Part shown: positions 13,801 through 28,800 of the stretch, one piece after another
How positions within the stretch are numbered: the first letter of the stretch is position 1
Layout: each line of letters opens with the position of its first letter
Assembly (NCBI GenBank): GCA_013396915.1
Contig: VWZL01000808.1
Coordinates: forward strand, 1,488,001-1,552,000
Length of the DNA: 64,000 bases
Source: Stercorarius parasiticus
Lineage: Eukaryota; Chordata; Aves; Charadriiformes; Stercorariidae
Reading direction: 5' to 3'
Position numbers and translations under genes: made by a program
The notes under the pieces: model-generated
Seen by the model: only the letters and a program-made list of their open reading frames with translations
What the model was told of the DNA's origin: nothing
The model's database searches: none

Positions 13801-16800
13801 ATTGTAGCATTAGTTGTCAGATGATATTTTACTAGCTAAAATGTATCCTGGTCAGAGCAAATCTACATGTTATGGCTTAAAAATAAGGATGACTACTGCT
13901 AGTTTGGTTTACCTAACCCAGAATGTGAATTTACATTGGGGAAACATCAGAAGAATAATCCCAGCCGGTATATTTTCCCTAATGTGCTCCAAAACACCAG
14001 TGACTTCTTTTTGTCTCCTCAGTACATTCAGCATACTTCTATTTAGCAAAACCACTCGGTTTAAAACAATTAAAACAACCAGGACTGGGAAATTAATCCT
14101 ATTGCAAAGGCAATGCAGAAATGCGATTTGGTGTTGGAACGTCAATGAAAGTAATATTGATATTACAGTTGTCAACCCCCCTCTGCTCCCCACAACCTCT
14201 GCTTTCACCTAGGCTTATACGTACTGAAACGCACGCACGTATGATTGTGTGCTTGAGCCATGTCACAGGACGGACCTGCTGTAGGATTGAACTGATGCTG
14301 TGAAGCAGGCTGTGACTGTTAAGAACTTGAGTGTAGACTGTGTGAGTGTTTTGCTGGAAGAATGATTTCAGATCAGGGTAATTGAAGGATATGCTGAAAA
14401 AAGCAGTAGCAGAGACTGAGGGTCAGTCGGATATTCTTTTTAATACCGAGAAAATTACTTAAAACTGAATTCTTCACAGATGTTCTCTAATTCTGTTGCT
14501 TGACCTTAGCATAGGGTCTATGATAGTCTCTGTCTAACTGGATTTACAGAAAGGATGTATTTGACTATAATAGTCTTGTGCTTCAGTTTCCTTTTCAAAG
14601 AAGGTGAGATGGCAGTGTCTGCTATTTAAGTGCCTAAAAAGGATACACAGGAAAACAATACTAGCTTACATATTAAGACTGCATTATTAGCCATTCTAAG
14701 AGGTATCTGGGAAAAGATTGCTTGAGCAACGTAAAATTTGTAGTTTTTCCTAAGATTTGAGAACACTTAATATAATCATTGCAGTATAATCATTAATGGT
14801 AGCGTACCTTATTTTTTTCTTTAAAAAAAACCCACCACAACAGCAAGAAAGAGCAAACAAAAACCTGAAAAATCATTTCCAGAAAATGTTATGCTGATTT
14901 CCGTAACAGTTCTTAGCAAAGCTAGTCTTGTAATATGTAGACTTCTGGTCAGTGAAGCTAGAAAGTAACTATTAACATCATGTGTGTCAACATGGGATTG
15001 TTATAGCTGAAAAGAAATTGGAAACTGTCTCACAGGTAACATGTAAGAAAGCCAAAGTGTTACCAAGGGAGGGAAAGTTAGAGGTGCTTCAGAAACAATT
15101 ACAGAGAATGTTGTTTCCAAGCAAACACAAAAGATCTCAGCTGAAGCAAGCTATTGCATTAAATAATGTAACAAACTTAAAAAATGGGAGACTTTCTGAT
15201 TATGCTTGCTGCAAGTGCTATGGTAGAGTTTGCATGGAGAATTGGGGGTAAATTAACTTGAATTTACATGACTGTTGAATAGCTCTGTAAAATGAAGAAC
15301 TGAAATAATTGCCAAACATGAGGAAAATACGTTTAGCAAAATTACAAAAAAACAAGCACAACTCCCCAAAAAACCCTAATCCAAATCTTAGACATGTACT
15401 TGTAGTAAGTATTAGCAGGGAGAAATGGGTGCATATGTTTTGGCGTCTCTGTGCTACACATGGAAAATACATTCTTGAAGTTGCATTATTCTGTCTCCCT
15501 TTTCCTGGAGCTGAGATGGCAAGAGTAATGTTATACATTCTGTAAGGCTGGGGGATTGTGTGGTTGGTTTTGCATGGGTGGAGCTCTCCGTATGATCAGT
15601 TACAAAGAAAGTTGCACGATCAGCTTTGTGGTCACACTCCATAATTCTATCTGAACTATCAGAGTATCTAAGCACCAAACTGAAATGATGTTTTAAACCA
15701 TGTTACTTGTTAAACTACATCAAGGTTATGTCAAGGCTCACCTGCTTTGTCTTCTTCAGTTTGCCAAGTGTGTGAGGAAATGGGATTTCTACCATTTATA
15801 GAAATCTGGTGGTTTTCCAGTGTAGTGAGTGGATTTTTTTTTTTTTTTAAATGAAATGTGATCTGTCTGTATTGCCTACAGTCTGCAAGAAAGCTGAATT
15901 TATTAATTCCTGCCTGTACTAGAGCTTAATTCCTGCCAATACTAGAGCCCATAGTAGCTTATGCTAGAGCATTGCTACCCTGTGCTAGGGAGACTGCTTT
16001 GAAAGTGTGGTCAAAGTGTTAAGAGTGTAATTACAGCTTAGAAATGCTAATTCACTGTACCATGCAACCTCTTATAAATGTTAAAAGTATACTTTACTCA
16101 AAATAGGCAATGTAAATTTGAGGTACATCTTCAGCTGTCAATATCTGTGCCTGCACTAGTAATAACCGAACCGCTTTTATCTCAATTTTTCAGATCGGCC
16201 TATAGTAGATGTAAAGTAGTTGATTTGGCAAAGATAACGTGGTGTAAGACAGCATCTCACTTCACAGTTGCTTACAATGTTAAGTCTTCAAAGGGAAAGA
16301 GAAGGAAGGTAACTACTCGTGGAGCAATCTTGTACTTCTAACAATGTGGAAGTGACCATAAGTACTTCAGTTACAGTGCATAAGAACAAAAGCAGCTGCA
16401 GTGGATCCACGTAACTTGATAACCAGAATCCAAGAGTAGCCACAAAAGATGTTTAAGGAAGACTATAAGAACAGAGCAGATATATACTTGCCTTTCCCTA
16501 CCACCATTTGCTATCCCAGATGACATTCCTGAGTCATGACTGATTCCTGCGTACATGGAGGTAATCGGTGGCATCTTCTGCCATGAAATTGTTGTTTCCT
16601 CTTGAGCCCATATTAATTTCTAGCATCTGCAAAAACCTTTACAACTATGGGCTGTGTGAAGAACTACCTCTTTTTCATTATTTTGAGACTTGCTGAATAA
16701 AATCTGCTGTTTTATTGTCAGGTCACTACTCAGAATTGTTCTTCAGTCAAGTCCTCTTATTACCTTGAATAACTTAGTGTAATCAGCAAAATAACATCAT

Positions 16801-19800
16801 CTTGTTGAACGGCCTAAGCGCTACTATAGGCTGGTTTGGCATTCCACTTGTAACAGGCCATTTATTTACTTGTGTTTTGTTTTGCCTTTTTTAACCAATT
16901 TTGTGTATGCAAGGAAATTCCCTTTTATCTTATGGCTGCTTGGATTCTTTAAGGAGGGAGAGCCTTTTCTAGATAAGTGTCACGTAGATTGTCATACTTC
17001 TGCTGACCCCATACGTCTCCCTGGCCACCAGTATTATCTACCGAGCCTGCTTCTCCTTCAACTCCAAAACCTCACCCCACTCCCACTTCTCTCCTCAACT
17101 TCCCTATTGTTGCATTAAGAAAAACATTTGCCATATTACTAGAACTGTGCTTTGAGGTTCAGTCTGTGGCTCAGGGCAGTGGCTTAGACCATGTTTGTTC
17201 CTTTTTTTTTAGGGTGAGAATGAAAGAGATCTGGAGAGAAACTCAAGGGTTTGGGGCATTTGATTAGGAAACTTGGTTAATCTGAATACGTACCTGGTTT
17301 TGGGAAACTAAGAGGTATCTCTCAGAAGAGGCTTGTCTTTTAACAGTAAAAGTTGCTACCTCTGTACCATAATATGCAGAGTAAATGAGCTCTCTTAAGT
17401 GTGTGTTTTTCACTGTCAATAAAAAAAACAAAAAAAAGGGGGGCGGGGAAGAGGCCAGACATGATGTAAATCCTCCCTGGAATTGGACATAATATTACAG
17501 GTTCACTTGCTGTTCTGAAATCTGAACAGTTAAGTGTAGCCAATAGAGTGGCCATAAGTTAGTCAGGAAGAAAGTTGGGCTGAAGTAGAAGATGCTTTGA
17601 ACGAAAATCTTTCTGTACCCGGAAAATGCTTTGAATGAAATTCTTCTAGGGAGCAGGAAAGGCTGCTTGGTGGAAAAAAGAGATTTCTTACAGGAATTAG
17701 TAAGAAATAGTATCTCCAGCAACAGTTTACCCTGAGTTCCTGTTATATGAAGAACAGACCTACATAGTAGTGCTCTGAGAAAGACAGGTTATTTTTTTTA
17801 TGTGTTTTTGATGCTAAGTGTGGTGTTTTGGTTTTTTTTTTCCCCTACTTGTGTTGCTGTCTCTGTCAAAGTATGGCAACATGAGAAGTAGCACTAGTAG
17901 TCTTTGATCCCAACACAAGCATAAGTGGTGTTAATTTGCCATTTAAAATAGCTTTGTTAAAACAAAATTTATTTTCATCTGTCTGTTTTCATTTGTGCCA
18001 TTTATTTTAGCAACTGCTCAACAAAATTCTTCACTGGATCATTTTAATTCCTGTGGGTTAACTAATTTGCTAGTATATTCCTTTTTAATTCGCTTCCCTC
18101 CAATAGTTGCATTCTCTTTTAATATGGAATAGAAAGATAAAATGTAGAGAGTTCTCCATTCTGGTTCTTTTCGGTGGACTATAAGAAATGTCTGCCAGGG
18201 GGTGCTATACGATTGGTCAGAGCTTGATCTGTCCTCCGAAGATTTAAAAATTATTCTTTGACTTTTCTTAGTATTTTCAGTTTACAGTTTGCTTTTAAAC
18301 AACGAATGCTGAGCAGTCATAGGCTGCATAATGTTTTGTTGCAGAGTAATTTGTTACGACTGTAATAGGAACATTGCAGTTTGTGTTTGTGTTCCCAGCT
18401 TGCTCTTCCACCACTGTAAATAGGAAGGTTTGAGTGTTGTCCTGAACTTGATTTGTGATTTAGTGATGTTAGAAATTTATATTTGTTAACTTCTATTTGA
18501 AAACTTAATTGTTCACTGAAATATTTTTTTACCTAGCCTGAAAATATGGAAGGGAATAGACGTGGCTTGTAAAAGCGTGGGAATTTTAAGGAAATATGGG
18601 CTTTTTACTAAAAAGTTTTTGCATTAACTTTGGACAAGGAATGTTAGTGTACTATAATAAACAGCCTGTCAGCTGCAGGCTTACTTAAAGTGCACAGATC
18701 TAGAATTAATAAGTAGATATATATGAATTTTACCATTATTAAAAGAAAAAAAAAAGAGCCTTAGTCTTGCATTTTGTTCTGTATGTACAGTTCAGTAGTT
18801 TCAAGGAGTCCATGAATAGGACAATTCTAAATTTCTCTCTAATTATTTTTCTCTTGCCTCTGTTCTCTGGATCATTTCTGATGGGCTGTGAAAGGTGACT
18901 AAGAAGAGCAATGTGAAATAGGGAACACGGTTGTCTCTCATTTACTGAGTAGCTGTATCATTATGAAATAGAACTGTCAAGATTTTTGGTTAAATTTTTA
19001 CTTGTACCATAGTATAATGGCAAAAGGAGTTATGGGAATGATGAGGCTGCCAGCGTGCCAATAGGGTTAGTACCAGAGATGAGTAAATGATGTGGAAGTT
19101 TTATGGCAAACAAGTGGCACACAGATGACATCTCTGAAGTGACTTTGAGACCAACGCTCTGTTTCTTTTTCTTCCGCTGACCTGCTTGCTGAAAATTACT
19201 TTCTCATTCTGTTAAGTGGTGGTAATGATGTAAAAAGCCTGTTTAAAAGTTTTATTTATTACCTAGCTGTGATAATGTAGGAGATGGATCTTGTGCTAAT
19301 GAATTATGTAATGAAGGTCGTGTGGCCCTTTTTCAGCAGGGTACCCAGTAACACTGGAACCTTTTGAAAATTAGAAAATCTATGACAGTCTTAACTTTAA
19401 GATTTTTCTTCTGCATTTATTGATAATATATTATCAAGCACATGTTCTGACACCACATCCACTAATACCAACTTCTCGTGCAGGTGAGTGGTGTTGAGCA
19501 GGAGCTACTTCTGCCTGTTCTGTGCTCAGCCACTGACCCTTCTCCACAGCAAACCCCAGCACTTGTCTCAACTTCTACAACTCTGCCATGACCAAGTATT
19601 CTACCCAGTGCTTCCACCGTCTACCACAGTTAGACCCAAAATGCAGTGCATTTAAGTACAGAGTACGTGTGACTAGCTCCTGTTGGTACCTTGCAGGGTT
19701 GAAGGGAGAATGTGGAGGTCTGGGAAGATGTTTTCAGGTCCTTGAAGATTATTCATTCTTAAAAAGGTACCCATGCTGCATTGCAGGGACATGTGATAAT

Positions 19801-22800
19801 TACCGTAAATGTGAGACTGAAGTCCTGACCTTTTCATAATATTCTAGTTCTGATACGCTTCTGTTGTCAGTCGTTACATGTCTTTAATCTGGATGAGGCC
19901 TGAGCATGGCACTTAAACACTAACAGACCATCATTTTTTAAAGCTGTGGGGTTTTTTTGTTCTTTTTTTTTTTTCTACTTCCTCTCCCAGTAGCTCTGAA
20001 GTAGTTTTATTTATGACAGTATGTACATAAATGAGAAAGCAAAACAGAATGGCTGGTTGTAGTCTGTGGCTTCCGAGATGCAATTCTTTTAAGAATGAGT
20101 TTCAGCGTGCAGGCTGTTACTGTGTAGGGTAGTAATTGTCAGGGACTTTTATCTGAAAGCACATATTTGATTTTCATCTAAACTTTTAAATTCTTGAGCA
20201 AAATCAAAGGATGTACTAAATACCTTTCCGTAGATTCCAACAACAATACCTCTGAGCTGTGATCCAAGAATTTTTCAAACTAAAATTCCATCTGCTCCCT
20301 TACCTCTCTTTTTCTAGCTTCCTCCCCTCCCCAGTCACTCAGCTCTACCTCTCTTGCTTCCCTTTCTCCTCAAACCAGGCAACATCAGGCTGATGTAGCT
20401 ATATTGCATTTGTTTTAGGAAAACACGCCTGTCTTCAACACTGTTGTGTGCTTTTCCTCTTCTCAAGCTTGGAATATGCTGTCTTGTTGGAGAAGGTGAG
20501 AGTGTTTTTTGTACTGTCATTTAGGACCAATGAAATTTCTTAGCATCCTTGCACCACAAAGTGGAGTTTTTGTTTTAGATTTAATGTGAATTATGAACCT
20601 AAGCTGCGTATAGGCAATTTCCTTCTGTGTATAGTGCCTGTTTTCAAAATAATTTTTGAGTGGGTTATTTTTCCATGTTATGTGTGCATCATTAACTAAG
20701 CACATTTGAATCCTGGCATTTTATTTTAGTTCACAAAATGTTTTCTTGAGCTTAAACCCCATAATATATTCTTTGACAAGGACCAAACTTACAGGATGTT
20801 TTCAGAAAAAACTTTAATTTCATCTTTCATTTGTTTAGCATGAAGCTCACTTGTGTTTTCTGGTTTCTTTTGTAACTTGTAGAGCAAGACAAAGCAACCA
20901 GAGCAGTAGGCAGTTTAATGGCATTTATAGTGGTTTTATATCGATAGAACATCGCAAAGGCAGGAATAAACCAAGGGCAGGCAGCCTTTCACTTGCTGTT
21001 AGTCATTATTCACTTATTTTTGGGGCGGGGGGGGGGAATCAAATTGAAGATTCAAGACGTTTTGTTTTTAAGTGGTCATTTGAAGTTGGGCATAAATCTA
21101 CGTCAAAGGAAAAAAGAGAATTTGCTAGGTTTAGTTTTACAAACTGGTCCTTTATTTCACAATTCTTTGGTTGCTTTGGAGGTATTAGCTGTTTTATCCA
21201 GCTAAGAGGAATTGATAATCACGGATAGTAATTATTTTCCCTAAGTAATGAAAGGCAATTATTCATCAGGCCTTGCTAAAACAAAATCTTCAATTTTCAG
21301 ATGAAAGTTAATCCTAAGAGCTATTCTGAAGTTGAATGTAGCCTGAGTGCAAGAATTTCCGCTCGAGGGGAAGTCTGAATAGACTTTCTTTCCCTCACAG
21401 TATGGATAGGTATGACATTTCATGCCAAACTGAATAAAACTTAGGAGTTATTGAATTAATACACCATGACTGGCATCTCTCTAATAGCTCTATCTAGTAT
21501 AAGAGTATGAACTTTCCAATGTAACAAGTATCACACTATCTGTCACAAATAGGAGGTGATGAATAGTACGTTGTAGATATTGTGATGGAGGAAGCTGGGA
21601 AAGTTTGTGTATTTTATTAGGCAAACATGATAGCTTCCTTAACCTAGGCTGTTCTGTCTGTGTGTTTAAGTAGTATGTTAGTTATGGGGGTGTGTGATGC
21701 ACAGGGATAGGACCATAGAGGACTGATATGAAAGAGAATATGTGAGGTTTTGACTAATTTGCAGCCCTTTAATTGGACTTACTTAAATGCAGCCCTTTTG
21801 AATTGGACTTACTTTTCCTAGGAGGTGGGACTACACGACCTCCTAAGATCCCTTCCAACCCGCATCATTGTGTGTTACTAGAAAACTTTCTTCATCTCTC
21901 TGTCTGACATGGATAGTCATCCATTCTGTAAACATGGACGAGGTGGCACATTGCTAGCCTAATTTCATACATAGTGTTCATTTTCAATTTCATACATAGT
22001 ACAGTAAAATGTATATTTCTTTGTTAATAATGACTTGTTTTCTGTCCTGTATTTCCTAGCTTACTGATACCACTTTGAGTTAAAAATGCAGATAAGAAGT
22101 TACTGTTAACAATTAGATCTTTCAAAGCAAATCTTCGTGTTTTTTCTCCTTTTGAAGAGGAATACAATTTTAAAGCACAAGGTGCTTTAAATTGTTTAAT
22201 TGCTTAGCTAGAGACTGAGGACTTAAGTGAATGAAACATCTCTCTTGAGCTTGGAGAATTTGATATGTTGTGGGGAAAAATGGCAGGATAAGTAGCAACC
22301 AAGGTATAGTTGGAGTGATGATGTTGAGAGGCCATATAGCAGCACTGTGTTGCTGGCAGGGCAGCTTGGAACTAGCTCCCGTGTCCTCTAGTTTCGATGT
22401 GATCTTTGTGCATGTATTTGAACTGGTGAACACGCAAATACTGCAGAAGGTTTTAGAACACCACTAGCATTAGATTCTGGAGTGCAAGGAAAACTTCTTG
22501 TGTTCAGGTTTTCATGTATGAGCTCCTGCACCCTCCTATTTGTCTTTCTTCTCTAGTTTTTTTCTTAATATCTATCTGAATTGGTGGGAGGCAATGGCAG
22601 CAGTAGATACCAGGCATATTTATCCCGGTGTAATATCTACTTGTGATGAGTACCAAGGCCAGACATTATTCTTACTCACCCAGATTGTGGCTCTGCCCAT
22701 AGATATTTGCTGTATTTATTAAAGTCATGCAACTTACAAGTCTCCCATTTAAAAATTCTGTTAGAAACAATGCGCTGGCTTGGTTTAGTTTGGGACACTT

Positions 22801-25800
22801 CTGTTTAAGAAATTCTTGATCTGTGTGGGATTTTTTTTTTTTGTTTATTCATTCCCATCTCCAATTAGTACTAAACTAAAACGATTCCTTGCCTGCTCCC
22901 CCTTATCAAGTGTTTGTTTTTTACCTCTTGGACCTCTTTTCAAACATAGAAATGTGTTGTCCAAACTAGCTGCATTAATCAGCTCTGTATGGTAGAAAGA
23001 GTTCCTTTCGTGGTGATGGCAGATTAATATGTGTTTACAGTTTTAAGAAACTGGTATTCATTAGCTTTTTGGAGAGAAATGCCAGCTTTCTCATTACTTT
23101 TAGGTTATACACTTGAATAACTGTGGTATTTTAAGGTCCAGTTTTATATACTTAAAAACAGGTTTAAAGGAGAGTTCACTAGGTGATTTTGGCACCTGCA
23201 TGGGGAAATTTCAAAGAAGTAAAATGCTCACTGTCTGTGTACTTTGTGAGAATTGTAAATGAAAGCTTTGTGTTCTGTTGGCTCTGCAATATTGATTTTA
23301 TTCATAAACTGTTCTTGCAGCTGTTCCAGTCTTCTGAATAATAGTGATGTAGCTATATTCAGATTTTCATTTTAAATGACATTTTTTTAAGGCTTATAGA
23401 TTCAATAGGAAACCTGTGATTTTTAACTTCCATTGAATTTGTGACTTACCTGGGTATACCTCTGCCCTCCTAATAGCTTGATTTTAGCACAACTTAAGTG
23501 ACAGAAGGTATTTTTCCCCCCTTGTCTTTTCTCTACATTTCAAAGGGGATGTTAAGACAATCTGTGGATAATATTAAGTCAAAACTAACTTAAACTAAAT
23601 ATGTCAATATCTGCAATTTTTTAATGAATGGAAACTTCTAAAATGGAAACATGTCATTTTGGTATCTTAAATGTAACAATTTTTTTTTTAGTCCACTTTA
23701 GAGAACATTTCCTTTCTGAATGTGGGACTTAGATGTGGAAAATACATATTTGTCTTTTCAATACCTAGGTGGTCTTTAGACTGTGTTGGATTATGGAACA
23801 TAAAAATATTGCTAGACTATTGTGTGGCTTTAAATATATGGGTAAACATACAGATATGCAATTAAGGTAATAAAATAGTAGCCTAATTTTATGGATATCG
23901 AAATGAGCTCACATGGTATCTATTTACTTGTCAGCAGTCAAAAACAATAATTTTAACACAAGCTGCTTATTCCGTTCTCTTCCGTACAGTTCTGCTTCTT
24001 TGCCAAACAGAGAAATATTTAGACCAACATAGCTTCCATATGTGTTCAGCAAATTGTTTCTACTAGATATTTTACCCATCACTGTTGCTGAACAATGGAA
24101 CTTTTTTCACTTAGGAAAAGATGTAAACATCTTGTACTGAAGCTTAAATACTTAGTTGTTGGCCTTTTTTATTGATGCTTCCTACATCACTAAAAATATG
24201 TTAGGGATGAGACCTCCAAAATGTAAATTTATAAATATTTAAATTAAGTAAATTTTACTTAGTTAAATGCTTCTGAATTATTTTTATAGGGTTTAGTTTA
24301 GCAGCTTTTAAGAGGAACAAGAGGAAGCTGGAGTTGGCTGAAAAGGTGGAAACAGATCTCATTCAACTAAAGAAAAGAAGACAATCAAATGAAAAGGTTA
24401 GTTCCTATTTAAAATTTGATTGTGCCATCCTAAACTTACGGCTGATTACTAATACATTTCATGTCTTATATATACAGTGAGACTAATGTAGCATCAGAGA
24501 AGTCACTTCTTGACTAGCATAATGTTTAGATGGTATAATGATAACTTAGTGCAATTAAAACTACCTGCCTTGCTATTTGAAAACCAGACTCTCACTTTGT
24601 ATCTTGTTTGTGCTATGAAAAATATTTTGCTCATTTTGAACTGGAAATATGACAAATGTCAACACAAACAGATAATTATTTACTGAAACGTTTTCTTTAG
24701 CTTGGGATCTCTGTCACTGTTTCCCACTTTTTAATGTTTCCTGAGCGCACTGCATTATGGAGCTGGAATTGGTGAAATTTGAAATCTCAGGTAGGTAAAC
24801 ATGTGCATCTGTGCATGCATCTAGCATTGACCTGGCCCATATTACTTGTACTACAAAGCTATTAGGATTCCCTCTGTTCCTCTCATTCTTAGTTTGGATT
24901 CAGAGCCTTTGTTACCATTTGAGAATGTCAATCACAGTATTTGTGTTTACTGTTGAATATCGAAGTATAACTCATTAAATTAAATGCCTATGCTTTATTT
25001 GGGGCCTGTGGGCTTTCGGATTGGCCACTTCTCTTTGCTTTGGTAAGCTGACTGACCACTGCCTTGTGTAGTTGCGTATGTTGATATAAATAATGTCTAA
25101 ACCCCAGAGAACTGGCAAAAGAGTTTGCTCTCTGTAGTCTGTGCAAATGAAAACGAGTGATAAATTAGGCATTTTTCTTTTGTGTTCTTAGACAAGAAGT
25201 TGTCCCTAGCAGGGTGCTAAGTTTTCTATTTTCAAGGAGGTAAGACCTGTAAAGAAAGTAAGGATAGAAGGGGGGGAAAAAGTTGATATTCATTTTGGAA
25301 CATTTCCTGTTTACAGAACTTCATGTACCTCCTTGTGAAACTAACGGTGGTAAAGTGTAACTGAGGGAGGAGGGATCTCTGTACAGTATTGATGTTCATG
25401 TAATAAGGGGCAAGTCAATGCTTGAAACATACGCCAATGCATGAGCTTACCGACCTGCAATTTGAAATTTCAAGGGCTCCAGAGTCATGTGCAGCGCTTG
25501 TGGGAGACCCCCAAAGGCCAATGAGGGTAGGTAAAGGAGATGATCAAATAAAGCTCTACTCACTGGTAAGTAATCCAGTAACAACACATTGGTTTTGCCA
25601 ACTTTCTGGGCACATCCTGTCCATGGAGGGGGGATGAAAACTAGACCATGCCAACAATGTGGACTGCTTGTGTTATCCACAGAGTGTAAGATAATTGCAG
25701 CCTTACGGGAAAGTTAGTTTTTCAAAATGAAACAGGAAAAAAAAAAAGGCAGAATAAGTCTCTAAGCTATTAGAAGAGGGTCATTTAGCAAGGGTGAGGC

Positions 25801-28800
25801 ACATGATCTGTCATCCCAAAACCTGTACTGTCAAAGCTGAGCTCTCATAAAAGCTTTAAAAATAATTGTTTAAAAACCATTTAAATACTTGAATAATTAA
25901 AAGTTAATCTTCTTGTCAAAGTTAAGCTTTAATTGACAAATGCTCATTTAATTGTTATATTTGCTGTCCTCCTCTGGAGCTGCAGACGTGTCCCTTCATA
26001 GCTGTTTCATGCTCTAGTTTGATTTACCTGCTTCAGCCCTATGCTGCAGCTTAGCTTATGTGCTTCTGTTGCCAGTACTGCATACTTGTTATAAATTCTG
26101 GTCAATTTTTTCTCTATGAAATTTCAAAAGTTGGGAGAAGAGCAAGGTAGAAAGGATGTTAACGAAATTGAAATTGAATGGAAATCATGACTAAAAGGCC
26201 TCTGTGAAATTAGAGTATTGCAGACCAAAACAGGCTGAAATTACTTGGAAATTTTTAGCTGCTGATAAATTTCACCAGCTAAAAATAAACATACCGTTTT
26301 AAAAATTACTTTTCAATAAAAGCTAAGTTATACCAAGCTTGAAAAGAATGAGAGGCAGTTGAAATTTAATAAACATTCCATGGAAAAACTAGGCAGTGTG
26401 ACTTACTAAAGGACTTTTATTTCCCAAGTAAATGGAATTTTCTCTTTGCTGTATTTTTAATTGTTTACCCAATGTAGGATTTGTAGGGGGTTGTACAATT
26501 GCACACAGGAAGACCCGTTAATACGGGTTAATAATTCACCAAATTTTGAAGGTGTGAAAATCGAGATTTTTTTTAATTTTTTTTTTTTTAGATTGTAGTG
26601 ATTTATATATTGATTTACTTAGTTAAGCAATAATTTTTGTTTGTGTGTGAATTAATTAAACATATTGATAGGAGGGGACTGGCTATGATTTGTTAATTCA
26701 GCCAGACGTCATTCTGAAGTTCTCACTTCAATCACCAGTAAACTTCAGAAGCAAATGTTTGTCTTACTGTTAACCTGTTTTTTACCAGAGGCATTTGTCA
26801 TTGAAAATGGTGTAGTAGAGTTTGGCTAAAAGCCCTGTTTTTAATTTGTCTTCTGCTATTACAAACTTTTTTTACAGCTACGCTGAAGTTACTTGTGAGA
26901 GGTGTTGTCCTCTCCTTGATATGAATAAGTGGCACTAAGAATTTCCAGTGCACGTGAATTTTTTAATGGGTTAGTGTTTATAAGTTAGTTTTTTATAGGC
27001 TAGTTATTTAACTCCATATATAACATTATTTAGTTTGAGTTTTATTAAAACTGATTGGGTTTTTATGTAGTTTAACGTATGTACTCGAGTATGCGTACAA
27101 CAGTTTGAATTATTTGTATGGAATCAGCAGTTTCATATTCTTCAACTATTACATTGAGATGTATTTAAAAAAGAAAAATACGTCTGTCACTGTTCAACAG
27201 AAAAGCATTATTTTCTTTGAAGTATTTTGTGCATTATATTTTTGTCATTGATCATCTTGAACGTACCACGTGAACTTTTATCCAGTTCCAGCTTGAACTC
27301 TTTGGGTGAGCAATAGTCAATGCATTATTCAATGGGAATGGCAATGCATCATTCCCATTATATAAGATGAGTTTTAATCACTGAACTTTTTCCTCAAATC
27401 AAATTTTTTATGGCTGTGTGAAGGTAAGTGCAAGTGTAGCAGTCAACTATGGCAGTCCTAGTGTCTGTCTTATTTATTATTGTAGTTTGAACAGGAATTT
27501 GAATTTTATGCACTTCCTCTTCCTTAAAAAAGAAATACATTTTCTGTCCCCCATCCATACTGTAATGGTCTTCCATGATAATAATACTTCTTAATAAAGC
27601 CTCTTAAGTTGCCCCATCTAAAAATAAAATAAGCCAAAGCAAGCAAATTATACTACTGAATTGACAGCAAGTACTGATGTGAAATACATCCTTTAAAAGA
27701 AATAATGGTGGAGAAAGTTTCCATGTAACATATACTTGTAAATGCTTGTGGTTTTTTGATTAAAATCTCTTTTTAAAAAATAAATTAGTCATATAGTTAC
27801 TGAAGGCAAATATTTTATGCATGTGAGAGCTAAAGTGGAAGATGGATGGCAGATCGAGCCAAGAGTTTTACAGATGCTGCAAAGAAGGCTTGCAAGCATT
27901 TTTTGCTGTCAGATGATAAGGAAAACATCCTGATCCATTCTGAGCCTCAGCCTTCTGAAATGTAGTTCTGTTCATTATGGGAGCCCCAAGTGTTTGATTT
28001 AATATGAATTAAGATGACACAGGTGGCCTTAATTCTGGCATTTCCTAACTTTGACGGGCTCAATTTTCCTATCTGTAGTTGTCTATTAATCAAGGTTTTT
28101 GTTGTGGGTATAATTTCCTTTGATAAAAGGGGGCAGGGGATGAACAAGAAAACCTGCATCATATTAGTAGTTCTTCGCTGTATAGAAGTCATAGGATCAT
28201 AGGAAAATTCATGTTGGGGAGAGCTTTATCCAGTCTGATCTTGAAAACCTCCAAGGATGGGAGCCTGCACCTCCAGTGAGCAGCCTGCTCTGCTGCTTAA
28301 GATCTTTTTAATCCACTGAATGGTATTGTTCTAACTGCATTAATAATACCTGAATTAGGTGGTGGCTGGCAGTCCTGGGAGATGTGAAATACGTTTGTTT
28401 GCCCATGAGATGTTATGGGAAGGGTTCCTTAACTTTCTTGTATCTTTACAACTTGGAAGGGACCTTGCTCTTTCTTATCCCCTTTGCTCCAGTCCTCGAA
28501 AGTTCCTTTTGCCTCTCATTCTCCTACTTTCCCTGATCCTGGTTTTTACCTTCCTCTGCTTTTCAGTTTACTCTTCTTCCCAATGCCAGTTGAGACCCTA
28601 GATCTATAATTTTTCACTTCTCTTTCTCTAAGCAGTTATTCTTCTTTACTCTTAGGGCATCCGTCTGTTTGTTTTAACATTGAATATGGCTAGTGCCAGC
28701 TTCTGAGTGTAGAACTTGTTCAGGAAGACGTGGGTGAAGAGAAGAAACTTACTGTTACTCTGGGTAAAAGCCAAGAAGATGACGCTCCTGCTTAGGGGTT

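Larger units (their letters stand above)
12422..24289. other. TASP1: TASP1 intron (11.9 kb)
   Basis: Phase-1 intron. It contains one unresolved base (12885), a T15 run, three local tandem duplications, a CR1 3'-end scrap and a candidate cryptic exon near 19439. No other gene was recognised on either strand. The open frames at 13814-14212 (132 codons), 14982-15251 and 20851-21228 show no family signal. Confidence 0.8.

Noticed and set aside
13814..14212. Plus-strand 132-codon and antisense 99-codon open frames
   Set aside because: Mutually overlapping, no similarity recognised, no coding-like codon pattern.
19006..19019. 14-mer ACCATAGTATAATG, also at 44935-44948, resembling a tRNA A-box region
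   Set aside because: No tRNA fold or B box follows at either place and the flanks are unrelated; likely coincidence.
24780..24796. Strong donor-like CAG|GTAGGT (also near 2034)
   Set aside because: No matching acceptor with an open TASP1-compatible frame was found upstream; isolated strong donors are common in long introns.
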